The notes under the pieces are model-generated. The model saw only the letters and a list, made by a program, of their open reading frames with translations. It made no database searches and was not told where the DNA came from. Of a stretch of DNA of 64,000 nt, positions 24,078 through 34,741 are shown piece by piece (position 1 is the stretch's first letter; each line of letters opens with the position of its first letter). Position numbers and translations under genes: made by a program. The stretch is from contig LSAX01000004.1 of NCBI GenBank assembly GCA_001557505.1, positions 682,001 to 746,000 of the forward strand. Reading direction: 5' to 3'. Source of the stretch: Reticulascus tulasneorum. Its lineage: Eukaryota > Ascomycota > Sordariomycetes > Glomerellales > Reticulascaceae.

Positions 24078-24091
24078 CGCGCTTAAGCGCG
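24078..24091. repeat. 14-bp perfect palindrome
   Basis: CGCGCTTAAGCGCG is its own reverse complement and is GC-rich within an AT-rich surrounding. Role unknown. Confidence 0.75.
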
Positions 24092-24880
24092 AGGACGAAG
24101 AACGATAACACAACGGCTACAATACTTGTATTGGGTCTTATGCAACAGTACTTTAAGTTCGCGAGCAGCGGGCTCCTGTCGGTACTTGCTCGGCTGATAG
24201 GTGGGTTGCTTTGAGGAACACTGGAGTGCCTGCGGGATGTCAGACAATTGCAAGCTTAGTACCCTAGGAGCCTGCGGCTGACCGTGTCAACATTTGTCTA
24301 GACTTGGGCTAAGCCCGAAATCGAGCAGATCAAGGCCTTCTGGAAGCAGATCATGCGCGGCGCTACATCATCGAGCACGATATCCCGAGCTAGCGGCAGG
24401 TATACTGTATGCCTCATTCTGTAAGCGCATTGGCTGCAACCAATGCAAGATATTACAGATGTGTAGCGTTTCATTGTCAAAAGGGATAGTAGGTAGGTCT
24501 AAAATAAGGTCCAGAAAATGTCCCTAGAGTTATTATTTCTTTTCAAGCTGAGGGCCAGAAATCGGGCCTTTACCTCCGCTGAAGACGCAGGTCAGGCTCA
24601 TCACTCGACTCGCCCTAATAAAGTAGCAACAAGCTCATGACTACAGCCAGCGATAGTGACTACTGAGGGCAATCAACGCCTAGTACACACAGTTATTGCA
24701 GCCCCAGCAAATCACAGCGTGAACATCGTCTGCGCCACCTGTACCGATTTGCTCAGGCATTGCCCCACTTTCTAACCAAACTTGGTCAAAGCGATGCCCT
24801 TCGCCTCCAGCTTGAAGTAATTGAGCACGTAGTCACCAGAATCTAGATCTGCCAATATCCGGCAAGTACTCGAATCTACT

Positions 24881-26959
24881 ATGTCTTTGAATGCCCCTAA
24901 ATCTCCCTGCAATCTTTGTGGGAACCTAGATGCCAAGGATAAGGAGTCCTTCACCTTCGAGTCCAAGGCTATCGCTCTGTCCGCCGATGGGGGTTGCGCC
25001 ACTTGCCAGCTTCTGAGGAACAGCCTTGCTCATGCGCGACCAGACTTTGTCAGTGAGGTGGGCAAGGTGGACGCGAAAAGGGTGAAAGGCGGACCGCTGG
25101 CATTGACGTATCTCGTCATGAACTCGCCTTCGCAAGAGACAGTTGAGGTGTATGCGCACAAAGGTGAGCACAATCCTGTCTTGCTTACCCTAGCCATGCC
25201 TTGATTTAGACGACAGCAAGCACTGTTGCCCTCAATTGATTCAGGGCGGTACTTATTATCGTGTATCAACATAGACAAGCCGACAGCATACTCGTGGGTT
25301 GGGTTTGGAACTGAAGTCTCAGCCGATTCTTCCTCAGACGAATGCTTCGATCTCGTGCAAGGCTGGATCCAGGACTGCCTAACTAATCACTCTCAGTGCC
25401 CACTTGACCGGCTTCCGGAACTTCCTACTCGAGTCGTCCATGTCGGATCCGCAAACCAGCCACCCCGCCTACACATCACCCAGCAGCACGAGCGTGCCGA
25501 GTATCTCGCGCTCAGCCACTGCTGGGGAGCGCCCGCAAAAGCCGCAGCTACGATCAGTACCACTGCAGACACATTGCAGAAGTTCCAGATCGAGATACCC
25601 TGGGCCTTGCTGACCAACACCTTCCGCGACGCCATCTTAATCACCCGACGGCTGGGCTTCCAGTACCTCTGGATCGACTCTCTATGTATCATTCAGGGTG
25701 ACGCCCAAGACTGGGTCATCGAAGCATCAAGGATGGCCGCAGTTTACGCCAATGCATTCCTCGTCATTGCCGCGAGTGGCGCATCGGACGGAGAAGGCGG
25801 CTGCTTCCGCCGCGGCCGCGATGCAAGCAGTGAGGGTGTGCTACGCATGGAATGCCCGGGCCTGGATGGCAGTGGCACAAGTTTTGCTTACGCGCGGCGC
25901 TCCCGGAAGGGCTTCTACTTTGCCTTGGCAGAGATGCGCGGCGGCGAATATTCCCACGGCTGGAAATCGGCGTTTGGGCAGCCGCTGGAGACGCGGGCGT
26001 GGACGTTCCAGGAGGAGGAGCTCGCGACTCGCATCCTCTTTTATACGGACGACGAGCTCCAGTGGCGCTGTTCCAAGGTCAATGCTTGCGAATGCCGGGG
26101 ATCTCGCGAGGCGCCAGGGTCCAGTCACCTCCGCCTCACGCTCGCCAAGTTCACGGGGGCAGATGCCTCAGCAACAGCAGCCACTGCCTCTGGGCCGAGC
26201 AGTACGGCGAAACGCCAGACGCCGCAGGAGAACGTGGAGGCTTGGTACTTCATTGTGTCGGAGTACACGCGTCGCGACATGACCTATGTTTCGGACAGAC
26301 TGCCTGGCATTTCGGGCATCGCAACCTGCTGGGAGCGAGCGGAACGAGACACGTACCACGCCGGACTATGGGACCGAGAACTCCCTCGCCATCTACTCTG
26401 GTTCGCCCATTCCGTCGGACTCATGGCGCCGGATCGTGGCTCCCAGAGACACCCGGCATACTATGCGCCTTCTTGGTCATGGGCATCTATTACCGGCGCC
26501 GTCGTCCTCATTCGAGATCCTGGCAACATTCACGTCCGTGTCGTCGATGTTCAGACGGAGCCGGCCACGGCGAACCGCTTCGGTCCGGTAAAGCGAGGGA
26601 ATTTGGTCCTCTCTGGTATCCTGATACCAATCAAGCTAGAGCTCGTACCGCCTACATCCCCAGAGTATCCGGCTGTCATCAACGCGATTGATACTCGTGT
26701 TGACAGGGCGACGCCAAAAATCGGAAGCGTCAATCCGGACGTTCAGACCCGCAACGGTGACCTGGAGATAGATTTCCACCAAATCCATTACTTACTTCCG
26801 ATAGGCAGTAAACAGGTGGCTATCGCTGCTCTGGTGCTGAGGGCGTCTGAAAGTTCTCCGAGATCCTTTGAGAGAATAGGATTCTCAATGGCTATATATG
26901 CTTCTGGCTGGGAAGAGCTTACTCGTGGCGTCGTAGAAAGAGAGATAAATATTATCTAG
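24881..26959 (+). CDS. Heterokaryon incompatibility (HET) domain protein 1
   Basis: Exons 24881-25163 and 25245-26959 encode 665 residues; the 81-bp intron (GTGAGC...TTCAG) joins VYAHK to GRYLLSCI. The N-terminus carries a small Cys cluster (CNLC near residue 10, CATC near 39) before the HET domain, which starts at YLALSHCWG (residue 181). It continues through TFRDAILITRRLGFQYLWIDSLCIIQ to the ASRMAAVYANAFLVIAASGASD block. LETRAWTFQEEELATRILFYT is the usual conserved post-domain segment, and YAPSWSWASI appears further on. HET-domain proteins drive cell death after fusion of unlike hyphae, and many paralogues per genome are of unknown role. No NLR or ankyrin partner domain is attached here. 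Confidence 0.93.
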
Positions 26960-27971
26960 ATTAGGTGCAAGCGTTTTCTTAATTTCATTCATATATTCGA
27001 TGTGTTTGTTACTTTGATTCTCTCTGGGGACGCCAAAGGAAGTCTGGTATTTTGGTTTCTCAAACTGATGCACATGCCGCTCCTAACCTCCATTGGACGA
27101 ACCATGCATAACAGGAAATCCCCAGAGCAAGAATTTTACAGTACTAACTTAAGTGAAAAGCTTCAGAATGTTAATCGTTGACAAGTTCAGCTGAGAAGGC
27201 AGTCTTGAATCTCTTCATGATACATCGTAACATCTGCGTCGTGTTCTGGAATACACAAACCAGTTTTAGTACCTTATCTACAGGATCTGGGTAGTTAGCG
27301 ATGAAACGATCGTACATGCTCTCATTTTCAGACTTGGCTCGGTACAACTTTTCTTCTAGATCTATCTTTACTCTACAGGAAATTGAAAGACTTTGTTGTT
27401 CGTTCGTGGCGGCATGGGGGAACCCGAAACATATTGAGCGATGCCATTAGCAATTCTTCAACGGGAGTTTCACCCGCTGTCATTTTTTCTTCATCCAGGC
27501 TGACCTCGTAGGCTACTATGAGAGTTGGCTTGGAACTCTTTACAAGAGTGAACTGTCACTTTTCTCAACTTGACAACTAAGTGTGTGACAAAGAAATGCC
27601 GCCGTGCTATTACAGTGATGAGATGACCAGCAACTAGCCCTAGTCGTCATTAATGACGCTTTCTTTGTCTTTCAAGAAGATCCTTTGTCCGTTGACAAAT
27701 AAGCTCAAGCATCAAACTACCTAGCCTGCAGCTGTCTTGCCTAAGCGTGAAAGAATGGAATAGCTTTCTGGAGGGTGGCAGAGTGATCACGATAGGTAGT
27801 TTCAGTGCTTGTTTTAAAAGTTCTACTTAAGAATCTCAAATTTTGTAATCTTGGAGTTCATTTTCGCAGCCTCATCGCGGAATCAAATATTTACTCTGGT
27901 CAGCAACCTCTCAGTTTTCTTACGGAAATCCAACACCTCTTCAGCTCCTCATTCCTTAACCGGGCTCAACA
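26960..27971. other. Intergenic region with no supported gene
   Basis: AT-rich 1-kb spacer between HET protein 1 and the Cys-rich gene. Only short shadow frames. Confidence 0.5.
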
Positions 27972-28667
27972 ATGGCCAGTAAAACATGCGACTGGGTCAA
28001 CGCGGAGTGCCAACAATGCTTTTCATACTGCTTCTTCTGCAACACGGAGCCCCAGAATGCCGTCGATTGGCAGCCTACCAACCACTGCCGAACATGTTCG
28101 GTGCCTTGCTCCCGCTGCTCCAGAATTAACATAGGGAGGAGGCTTATTCCGCTGGCAGATGTCGAACAATTCCGAAGACACCCCGGAAAGAACCGTTCCT
28201 GGGTCCTGCATTGTGTGCAGACGCAATGCCAATTCTGTGACGAAGACGGGGCTTGGCCCACAATGCCAGAGACACGGGAGGAATCTTCAACCTGCGAAGA
28301 TTGTGGTGTCCCATGTTGGCTCTGTCAGATCTTCTACGATCTCGGTGTCTTACAAGAAGACCAAGCTGCAAAATTCCTCAACAGGATTCCTCTTCCTCTT
28401 CTGCGATTCAGCAACTATTCGACTACCAATGATCGTAGTACCATCTCCAATACGCCGAACTACCTAGAGAAGCTCCGTTCCCCATTTCATGTCTTCAAAG
28501 CTGTTCCACTACGCGCCTGGCTTGCCGACCTCACAAATTTGCTTACCAGAGGGCAACGGATCGTTAAAGATCACGTTGTTCCACTTCTTTGGCAAACACT
28601 GCAGATAATATTGGTCAACATAGCGATGGTGTATCTATGGTTGCGGTATGTAAGCGTTGAGGCCTGA
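27972..28667 (+). CDS. Unknown protein with three CX2CX3CX2C motifs and a C-terminal membrane anchor
   Basis: A single-exon frame encodes 231 residues. I do not recognise the family. Cysteines fall in a strict pattern: CX2CX3CX2C at residues 13-23, 39-49 and 108-118, with a related CX4CX2C at 81-89. Two copies contain a VPC core (CSVPCSRC and CGVPCWLC). This spacing would suit tetrahedral zinc sites or another metal cluster. The last 30 residues (VVPLLWQTLQIILVNIAMVYLWLRY) form one hydrophobic helix with a few residues beyond it, so a tail-anchored topology is likely, with the Cys part cytosolic. There is no N-terminal signal peptide. It lies between two HET-domain genes and is convergent with the second (195 bp between stops). 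The regular Cys spacing argues for a real protein; expression is unproven. Confidence 0.65.
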   Translation: MASKTCDWVNAECQQCFSYCFFCNTEPQNAVDWQPTNHCRTCSVPCSRCSRINIGRRLIPLADVEQFRRHPGKNRSWVLHCVQTQCQFCDEDGAWPTMPETREESSTCEDCGVPCWLCQIFYDLGVLQEDQAAKFLNRIPLPLLRFSNYSTTNDRSTISNTPNYLEKLRSPFHVFKAVPLRAWLADLTNLLTRGQRIVKDHVVPLLWQTLQIILVNIAMVYLWLRYVSVEA

Positions 28668-28862
28668 GGGCCTCTCCTCAGTTTCTCGAGGAAGGAAGGA
28701 TGGATGAACTCGCAGCGGGGGCCCCTAGGCTGTAATACCCAATTCTCATGTCATGTAGTCGAAGCTCAGGGTGGTCTTCTCATTGGGGAGCAAGATTACA
28801 ATAAATGTTAAGTCTGTAGGTTGTACATATTTAAACTTCATATACTGAACCCTGTCGCATGT

Positions 28863-31019
28863 TCAAACAATCCTCACGGGTGCAATTCGCCCTTTCAGCT
28901 CCTCTGTCATCATCTCTCCATACATGAACCCATGAATGTAAACCTCACCCACCAACCTATACTCACTTTGCCTTTCATAATCCATTTCGGCGTTCCTTCC
29001 AGCTTTCAGTTTCCTTCGCCGTAATACAAAAGGAGCCCTCGCTCCCTTCAACATCCAGACCTCATCAGTAGCCTTCATTGTAGTTGGCCCGTAGCCAAGG
29101 TAGCCCTCAGCGGTTTTGAAGAGCCTCCTGTCCTGTCTCAATAGCGCGAGTCTACTGTATAAAGGGTTCTTGACCGCATCAGTCTCAAAATTTGCACCTC
29201 TCTCTATGGCCTCGTGGATTTGCAATAGTGTGGGTATGTACCCGGAGCTCTTGGACGATTCCAGTTTGCTTATCAGCGGCTCGATCTCCATTAGTTTAGC
29301 AGGATCCTTCGCCCCCATATGACCCAATGTGCTAAGAGTAAAAGCACGAATCCACCTTTTTTGTTCTTCGTGAGTTGTGCCTGCGGGGAACGAATCCGCC
29401 AACAACGTCCTCATGACAGCGTAGGCGTGTTCCTCTCCTGTCGGTGCATACACGCCATCTCGGAGGCAGAAATCCAAGAACCATTTCGGACGTCTGATCC
29501 ATGTCGTATTGATGCTGCTTCCTGGTTCCACAACAATGTCAAACCTTGCTCCCTCTACCGTCAGCACCGACCCGATTACTTGCGCCATATGTGAATCTGA
29601 TGCGCCAGTCTGCGACGCGTCAAAATTGTCCTTGACGTTCTTCCTTTCCGCTCGATCGTGCAGACTGCGCTGAACATTGTAGACCGAGTAATCGGGGACC
29701 CATGACGGCAGGTCTCGTCGTGAGGTCCATACCTCTATTCTGCCAAGTATATCAAGCGTTGGTGTCATTGCGAGGGCCAACGCCGTGAACTTCGTAAAGA
29801 CATCCCTCACAGACAGCGTGTAGTCTGGTTCGAGGGGAAATGCGTACCGTGAAGACAAAGTCTGAAATGCCAGCCCGATACAGCCGTATATGTGATCTCT
29901 CTTGTCACTGAACTCGTACATCCTTAGATATTGCACAATCTGGCAAATTTGACACCACCGCAGTTGGCTGTCTGTTTTTGCCCCCCATAAATACTCCCCT
30001 CTTTCGAACTGAGTCGCCTGGTTCCAGTCCTCGTTCTGCCACTTCAGTTTGTACCGAATGGGCATCCGCAGCCTCTTCATGCGCCCTTGCCCCACATCCC
30101 AACCAGGCAGGCTCCCCTTCAACCTGCGATTGATGGCCGCATACCAAGTGGACATCTCGAGAAACTGAAAGAAATCCGATGTATCCTCCCACGAGAACTG
30201 CTTGGTGCCGCACAGGATCCGGACGTCGGCCAGCGGCTTCAGCACTACTTCCTGGATCACCCAGCCTCTCGTGAACCAGCGTTGTTGATTGAAGAAGCCG
30301 AATAATTGAACCCATGTCTTTCGCCACTTCGAACACAGATCCTCACCTAAGGCTTCAACAACGGCGGCGTCGGTGCAATCCGGGTCTATATGCTTAAAGT
30401 AGCGTGATCCTTTTTTGCGGTACAATTCAAGGAGAGCGGGAATGAATTTTTCTAGTGCCCAGACCACGTCAGGAGCCGGCTCCATGGTGCCTAGCCAGAT
30501 GATGACACTGTTGGCGCCTTTGTAGATGTCACCCATGAGAAGGACCTGGTGCGATCGCTCGCGGTCATCCTTCTGGTTGATGCAGATCGCGTCAACCCAT
30601 AGATAGACCTCTGTGTCTTGCTCGCTGGACGAGCCAGTGTCCTTTGTAGTCAATGCCTTGAGCAGACGCCCAATGCGCTTGACGCTAGATTCACGCTTGA
30701 ATAGCCCGTCATCCCTTGCCTGGCAAAGGAAGTCGAAAAGGTTCGTTCCTATGCTGATGATTTGCCCATCACACTCAATTGGAACTGTATCATTCATCAT
30801 GCCATCTGCTTCCTGCTGGCCTGGTGAGACTTGCGGAGAGCCCCAGGTGTAAGAGAGCGCATGGTAAGTTGGTGCATCGTCTAGCACGACTGTTCTCAAC
30901 TTCAAGTGGAAACGATGAGGTGTGGTTGTGTTGTGACAAAGTTTCAAAAGTCGAATAGACCGGTCGCCGGGTAGCGGCTTGTATACGGAGTGATCTTTAT
31001 CAGACCCGATGGCAAACAT
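28863..31019 (-). CDS. Heterokaryon incompatibility (HET) domain protein 2
   Basis: A single exon encodes 718 residues. The HET domain begins at YHALSYTWG (residues 52-60) and contains YLWVDAICINQKD (139-151), then QVLLMGDIYKGANSVIIWLG and the RWFTRGWVIQEVVL segment. Downstream are SDKRDHIYGCIGLA, YALSVRD-like Y-D regions and DLPSWVPDYS, all standard for the family. The C-terminal third has a modified GYGPTTMKATDEVWMLKGARAPFVLRR segment, the common tail of this HET subgroup. Presumed role: trigger or component of fungal allorecognition/cell death, cytoplasmic. It is a different subgroup from HET protein 1 (SHCWG versus SYTWG type), so the pair is not a recent duplication. Confidence 0.95.
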   Translation of the reverse strand: MFAIGSDKDHSVYKPLPGDRSIRLLKLCHNTTTPHRFHLKLRTVVLDDAPTYHALSYTWGSPQVSPGQQEADGMMNDTVPIECDGQIISIGTNLFDFLCQARDDGLFKRESSVKRIGRLLKALTTKDTGSSSEQDTEVYLWVDAICINQKDDRERSHQVLLMGDIYKGANSVIIWLGTMEPAPDVVWALEKFIPALLELYRKKGSRYFKHIDPDCTDAAVVEALGEDLCSKWRKTWVQLFGFFNQQRWFTRGWVIQEVVLKPLADVRILCGTKQFSWEDTSDFFQFLEMSTWYAAINRRLKGSLPGWDVGQGRMKRLRMPIRYKLKWQNEDWNQATQFERGEYLWGAKTDSQLRWCQICQIVQYLRMYEFSDKRDHIYGCIGLAFQTLSSRYAFPLEPDYTLSVRDVFTKFTALALAMTPTLDILGRIEVWTSRRDLPSWVPDYSVYNVQRSLHDRAERKNVKDNFDASQTGASDSHMAQVIGSVLTVEGARFDIVVEPGSSINTTWIRRPKWFLDFCLRDGVYAPTGEEHAYAVMRTLLADSFPAGTTHEEQKRWIRAFTLSTLGHMGAKDPAKLMEIEPLISKLESSKSSGYIPTLLQIHEAIERGANFETDAVKNPLYSRLALLRQDRRLFKTAEGYLGYGPTTMKATDEVWMLKGARAPFVLRRRKLKAGRNAEMDYERQSEYRLVGEVYIHGFMYGEMMTEELKGRIAPVRIV

Positions 31020-32586
31020 GTTTCACGGCCAGTAGCCAAAGATATGATATTCTATTGACTCAAAGGTGGGAGCGTGTGTGCAATGCTCGACCGATTGAAC
31101 AGGCTACGGTCGTGGTCAAATAGACAACGCAAAGATGTTGCAGTGTGCACAGCCTCCACAAGCTCTCCTCTTCTCATGGTGGGGTGGGTGCTAGTTAGTA
31201 TTTCCACATTCGATGCGGCTGAAGATATTTCACGTTTCTCTTCTCCTAATTGTGGTGCGGATGGATCCCACTGAGTGCATTCGCCCCACGCCCTGCCCCG
31301 CGCTAAAACGCTTTGTTGCCAGCGGTAGAGGCTGCATATCTGATGACGGATGGCCAAGGTATCGGCAATTCATGGACACGGTGGCTTGCAGTTCACCGAC
31401 GAGCACGGAATTCTGTTCTGAAATTCCCGGACCGCACAGGGTTTGCAGAGCCAGGTCAACAGAAGGACGAAGGGTATGTTTCCCGCCCTATTAGTTACTG
31501 CGACACACGTGTCAGCAGCCCCAGCACATCAGGCTTTCAGCAACAAGTAAAAGATTTTCCAAGAAAACACATAGACGACAATGCTCAAATTTTGAGCGCA
31601 TTCCGGTCTCGAAGGAACTTCGAGAATTAACCGGAGCTCCTGAAAACCAAACCAAGCGAGAAGAGACTGCCAGTGAGGTGAATGACCAAGTCCTCAGGCT
31701 GGTATTCTTCCAAACTGCACCGAAAGTAAAACTCCTTCAGCTGAAATGGTGTTAAAGATATGGGATGACGGCGGGATCAAGCCAAGAGAGATGCCGTATG
31801 TGCATCCCAATTTGGCAGAACAGTTTGGCTTATTGACTGACAAGTCGCCACAAATCGATCAATGGGTGGGGGGTAGGGAGCATCATGAAGTTGCGCAACC
31901 CTTCATCCTTACATATGGCTCTCTCCTCACTCCAATGGGCAAGATACACCTCTATCCGCCTGTAGAGCCCCTTTAGCGAGCCTAAGTTGCTATTCACCTA
32001 AAATATGAACTCCCTGACGGAAGCGTCAAAGGCAAGACGAGTCATTTTTGCTTGGAGAAAATATGGGCATCAGAAAGTTAGGCGGCCAAATCAAATTCAC
32101 ATTAAGGCGGATCTGGCTGAATGGAGAGGCCGCGGTTCCAGTGGCCGAGACAACAGAATCCACTGTCGCAAACACGCTTTCAGTCGAGTAGACCTCGCTA
32201 CTCCCAGCTCAAGGATGTCTACAGCGCCGGGCGGCGGCCAAGTCTAGAAATGGGATCCATAGCATAACTCATACAAACACGCGGATCATTACTTGTCTTG
32301 AAGTATTTAGTGGGTTGATTCAAGTGTAGATTTATGCTGAAGACTTGAATCTGTCACTTCTCGGGTAGAGAAAGGTGTACACCCAAAAGAATCGCTCATT
32401 CGAACGTTAAGTCACAACTGATCTAAGCTTTTGCCGCCTCAGGATCATGCACGAAGACTCATCCGCGACTATAAAGAGTTTATATCTTACCAGAAAACAA
32501 AGGGTCTCCAGACAAGAGACTCATCTATACGACAGACAACAGTGAACTTTCGTCCCTGACTTAATACTTCTCACAAACTTAACAAA
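31020..32586. other. Divergent intergenic region (1.6 kb)
   Basis: Upstream of HET protein 2 (minus) and of the small secreted protein (plus). No supported gene. A TATA box close to the right edge is listed separately. Confidence 0.5.
32470..32476 (+). promoter_or_regulatory. TATA box of the small secreted protein gene
   Basis: TATAAAG, about 117 bp before the ATG at 32587, in a suitable position for the core promoter. Confidence 0.5.
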
Positions 32587-32973
32587 ATGATGCTCAATTC
32601 GCTCTTGGCTCTTACAGCCCTTCTGAGTCTGGCAGCAACCAGTGGTGCAACGAAGATAGTAAGTCTGTGAATTCCCATCCTGTATTTGAAAAGTTTATTT
32701 ACGGGCACTTTCGAACAGCACGTCAACAAAGGTTGCATTGTAGTGAATGGAACCCCGGCCTGTGAAGATTTCCAGAAAGTAGAGGACAAGGGCAGTCCTA
32801 TTACTTCAACAGCAGGGGGCGGCTTGATCTACGCCAAGTTCAGTGGCAACAAAAAAAATAAAAAGGAAGTTCCCGGCTGCTTCCTAATTGCGGAATGGCC
32901 TGAAGACTATGGCGATATATACTTGGAGCTGATAATTGTCTTTATGATTCAAAAGGTAAGTACAGAGATGTGA
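32587..32973 (+). CDS. Small secreted protein, orphan
   Basis: Exons 32587-32658 and 32719-32973 encode 108 residues; the 60-bp intron has a GTAAGT donor and a CAG acceptor. A signal peptide (MMLNSLLALTALLSLAATSGA) is followed by a short mature chain with three Cys (30, 39, 78), a lysine-rich patch (GNKKNKKEV) and a hydrophobic end (YLELIIVFMIQK). A second GTAAGT lies at 32956; splicing it to the AG at 33057-33058 would give a 105-residue form ending in KAI, so the last residues are uncertain. Family unknown. It may be an effector-like or secreted orphan protein. The odd Cys count is unusual. Confidence 0.55.
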
Positions 32974-34058
32974 AGAGTCCGTCCCAAGGCAAAGTAACAC
33001 AAGAATTACTGCCCTGGTTCGTTTACCAACCTCATGACTCTAACATCTTCAACAATAGGCCATATAAATCAGGAACTACTGCTGCACTGACGTGCCAGGC
33101 AGCACAGAGGAGGTCGCAAACCCCTTTTATTACTGGTATCACTAATTGTGATGCAATGTATGAGAACTTGGAGAATGCTAAAGCACATATGATTTCCGGC
33201 TGGGCTACTACTATATGTCGAATCATTGCATTGTTCTGTACTTCAGGTGATTCCATGGCTGGGGCTACTTGATGTGGAGATTGGTATGGAGAGATTACTG
33301 TTGGGACGCTGATTTGGGAAGCTGAACATATAATCTCACATCTTGACAGAACAGCCTGCAACTTTTTCATATAATGTGTTCCATGAAATCTGCATGTAAC
33401 TACTGTGAATGTCTCGCAGTGAATGGAGGACTCGGCTCGAAGCATCACCCTCATCAGTTGCTGCAGCATAACGTGATACTGGTCATGGTGAAAATGGATT
33501 GCCAGAGCCTCGCAAGCCGAAGTGGAATAAACCTGAGCTGGATTAGGGCATGCTGATTCCGAAAGCACATCTTATTGAAGTAGAAAAAGCTACTAAATTG
33601 CATGGCCTAAGTCTATCGGTCTGTTGGGCTCGCCACTATTTACACCAGCTTACCTCGGTGAATTCAGGTGGGGGAGCAAGCAAAGGTACTACGTAGTAAA
33701 CAGGAGCTGGTGATCTCCATGTCTTGCCGCACTAGGCATTTTCCCTCTAAGTATTCCGTCTTCCGATGCCCCTCAATTCTATTGTCTTTGGCTCCGAATG
33801 GTGAAATTCCAGTAGCAGGGAGGTAGAGACATGCTTTGGTGGGGAAATATGAGCTCTTTCGTGTGTGCTCAACAAGAGACTCTTCCCCCGCCTCGTCGAC
33901 GACGTCAATACCCCGGGATGATGTCATGCACTCAGACTCTGTGTTACAATCAGGTTAAATTCAGGCACTCCCCAGGACTTGCGCATAGTAGTGCAATTGT
34001 TGGACAGGAATTTCAAACAAAACTTGAAAGAAATTGTAAAGAAGAGGTTTATACAATC
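32974..34058. other. Intergenic region with no supported gene
   Basis: AT-rich 1.1 kb. The only frame above 100 codons (minus, 33032-33568) shows no domain. Confidence 0.45.
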
Positions 34059-34741
34059 ATGTCATCAAAAGTTACGGACCGAAAGCCACCCGGCGCAGGA
34101 ACAAAGGTATGCAACCACCTCCTAAAGAACTAGAACGCTGTCGATATCGACGCTGTCATTCTGTACCTTACGCTAAGCAACAGCAGGTGAGTCCGGGTCA
34201 GGATGCTCCAGTTCGTCGTGAAGCGGCTGGTGCCGTCGCGTCCGATTCACTGGCAGCCGAGTCGACGGCGTTTTCTTCCAACAGAGGAGGAGAACCAGGT
34301 TCGAGATCTGGTAAAGATCTGAAGCCTGCAGACAGCAACGCCGAACGTCTTAGTGCAGCGCCAGACGCCACCGCCCGCTGGGAACAGGAGGATAGCACCT
34401 CCACGAACGTGCACTCGTACGACACCGCGCGCGAAAGTTCAAACCAGAGCTCCTCCGGGCAGGGCGGTCCGGCTCCGACGTACGTGAATAACCAGTATTA
34501 CCGCGATGAGAATGGGCCGCATGGGAAAAACATCCATGAGGGATTCGACACGGCGAACACTAAAGATGGGAGTGCCGAAGCGTTCGCTGCCGAGGTTGGT
34601 AGTCAGGATGATCCGGGTCGATTGGCGGAAGAAAAGTTCTTGCGCGGTCAGAACAGAGCGGGTCGGGATGCAGGCCCCAAGCAGGGTGGCCTCAGTGGAG
34701 AAGGCGCTTACGATGCGTTGAAGAACGACGAGTCGGCGTGA
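34059..34741 (+). CDS. Hydrophilic, disordered (hydrophilin-like) protein
   Basis: Exons 34059-34106 and 34184-34741 encode 201 residues. The intron (34107-34183) follows MSSKVTDRKPPGAGTK and rejoins at QVSPGQDAPVRREAAG; an acceptor 3 bp downstream would drop one Gln. The protein has no Cys in this model, no hydrophobic segment and is rich in Gly, Ser, Ala, Asp and Glu. Conserved-looking blocks are AGAVASDSLAAES, YYRDENGPHGKNIHEGF and the GGLSGEGAYDAL end. This composition resembles fungal hydrophilins linked to desiccation or stress, but no catalytic domain is present and the role is inferred from composition only. Confidence 0.7.

Larger units (their letters stand above)
23249..24880. other. 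AT-rich, palindrome-bearing intergenic region
   Basis: No supported gene. Much of 23.4-23.7 kb is rich in TA dinucleotides, which would fit decayed (possibly RIP-mutated) repeat DNA; I could not identify a transposon. Two long perfect palindromes occur here and are listed separately. Confidence 0.45.

Noticed and set aside
25852..26691. 279-codon alternative frame in HET protein 1
   Set aside because: Same-strand shadow of the HET coding exon.
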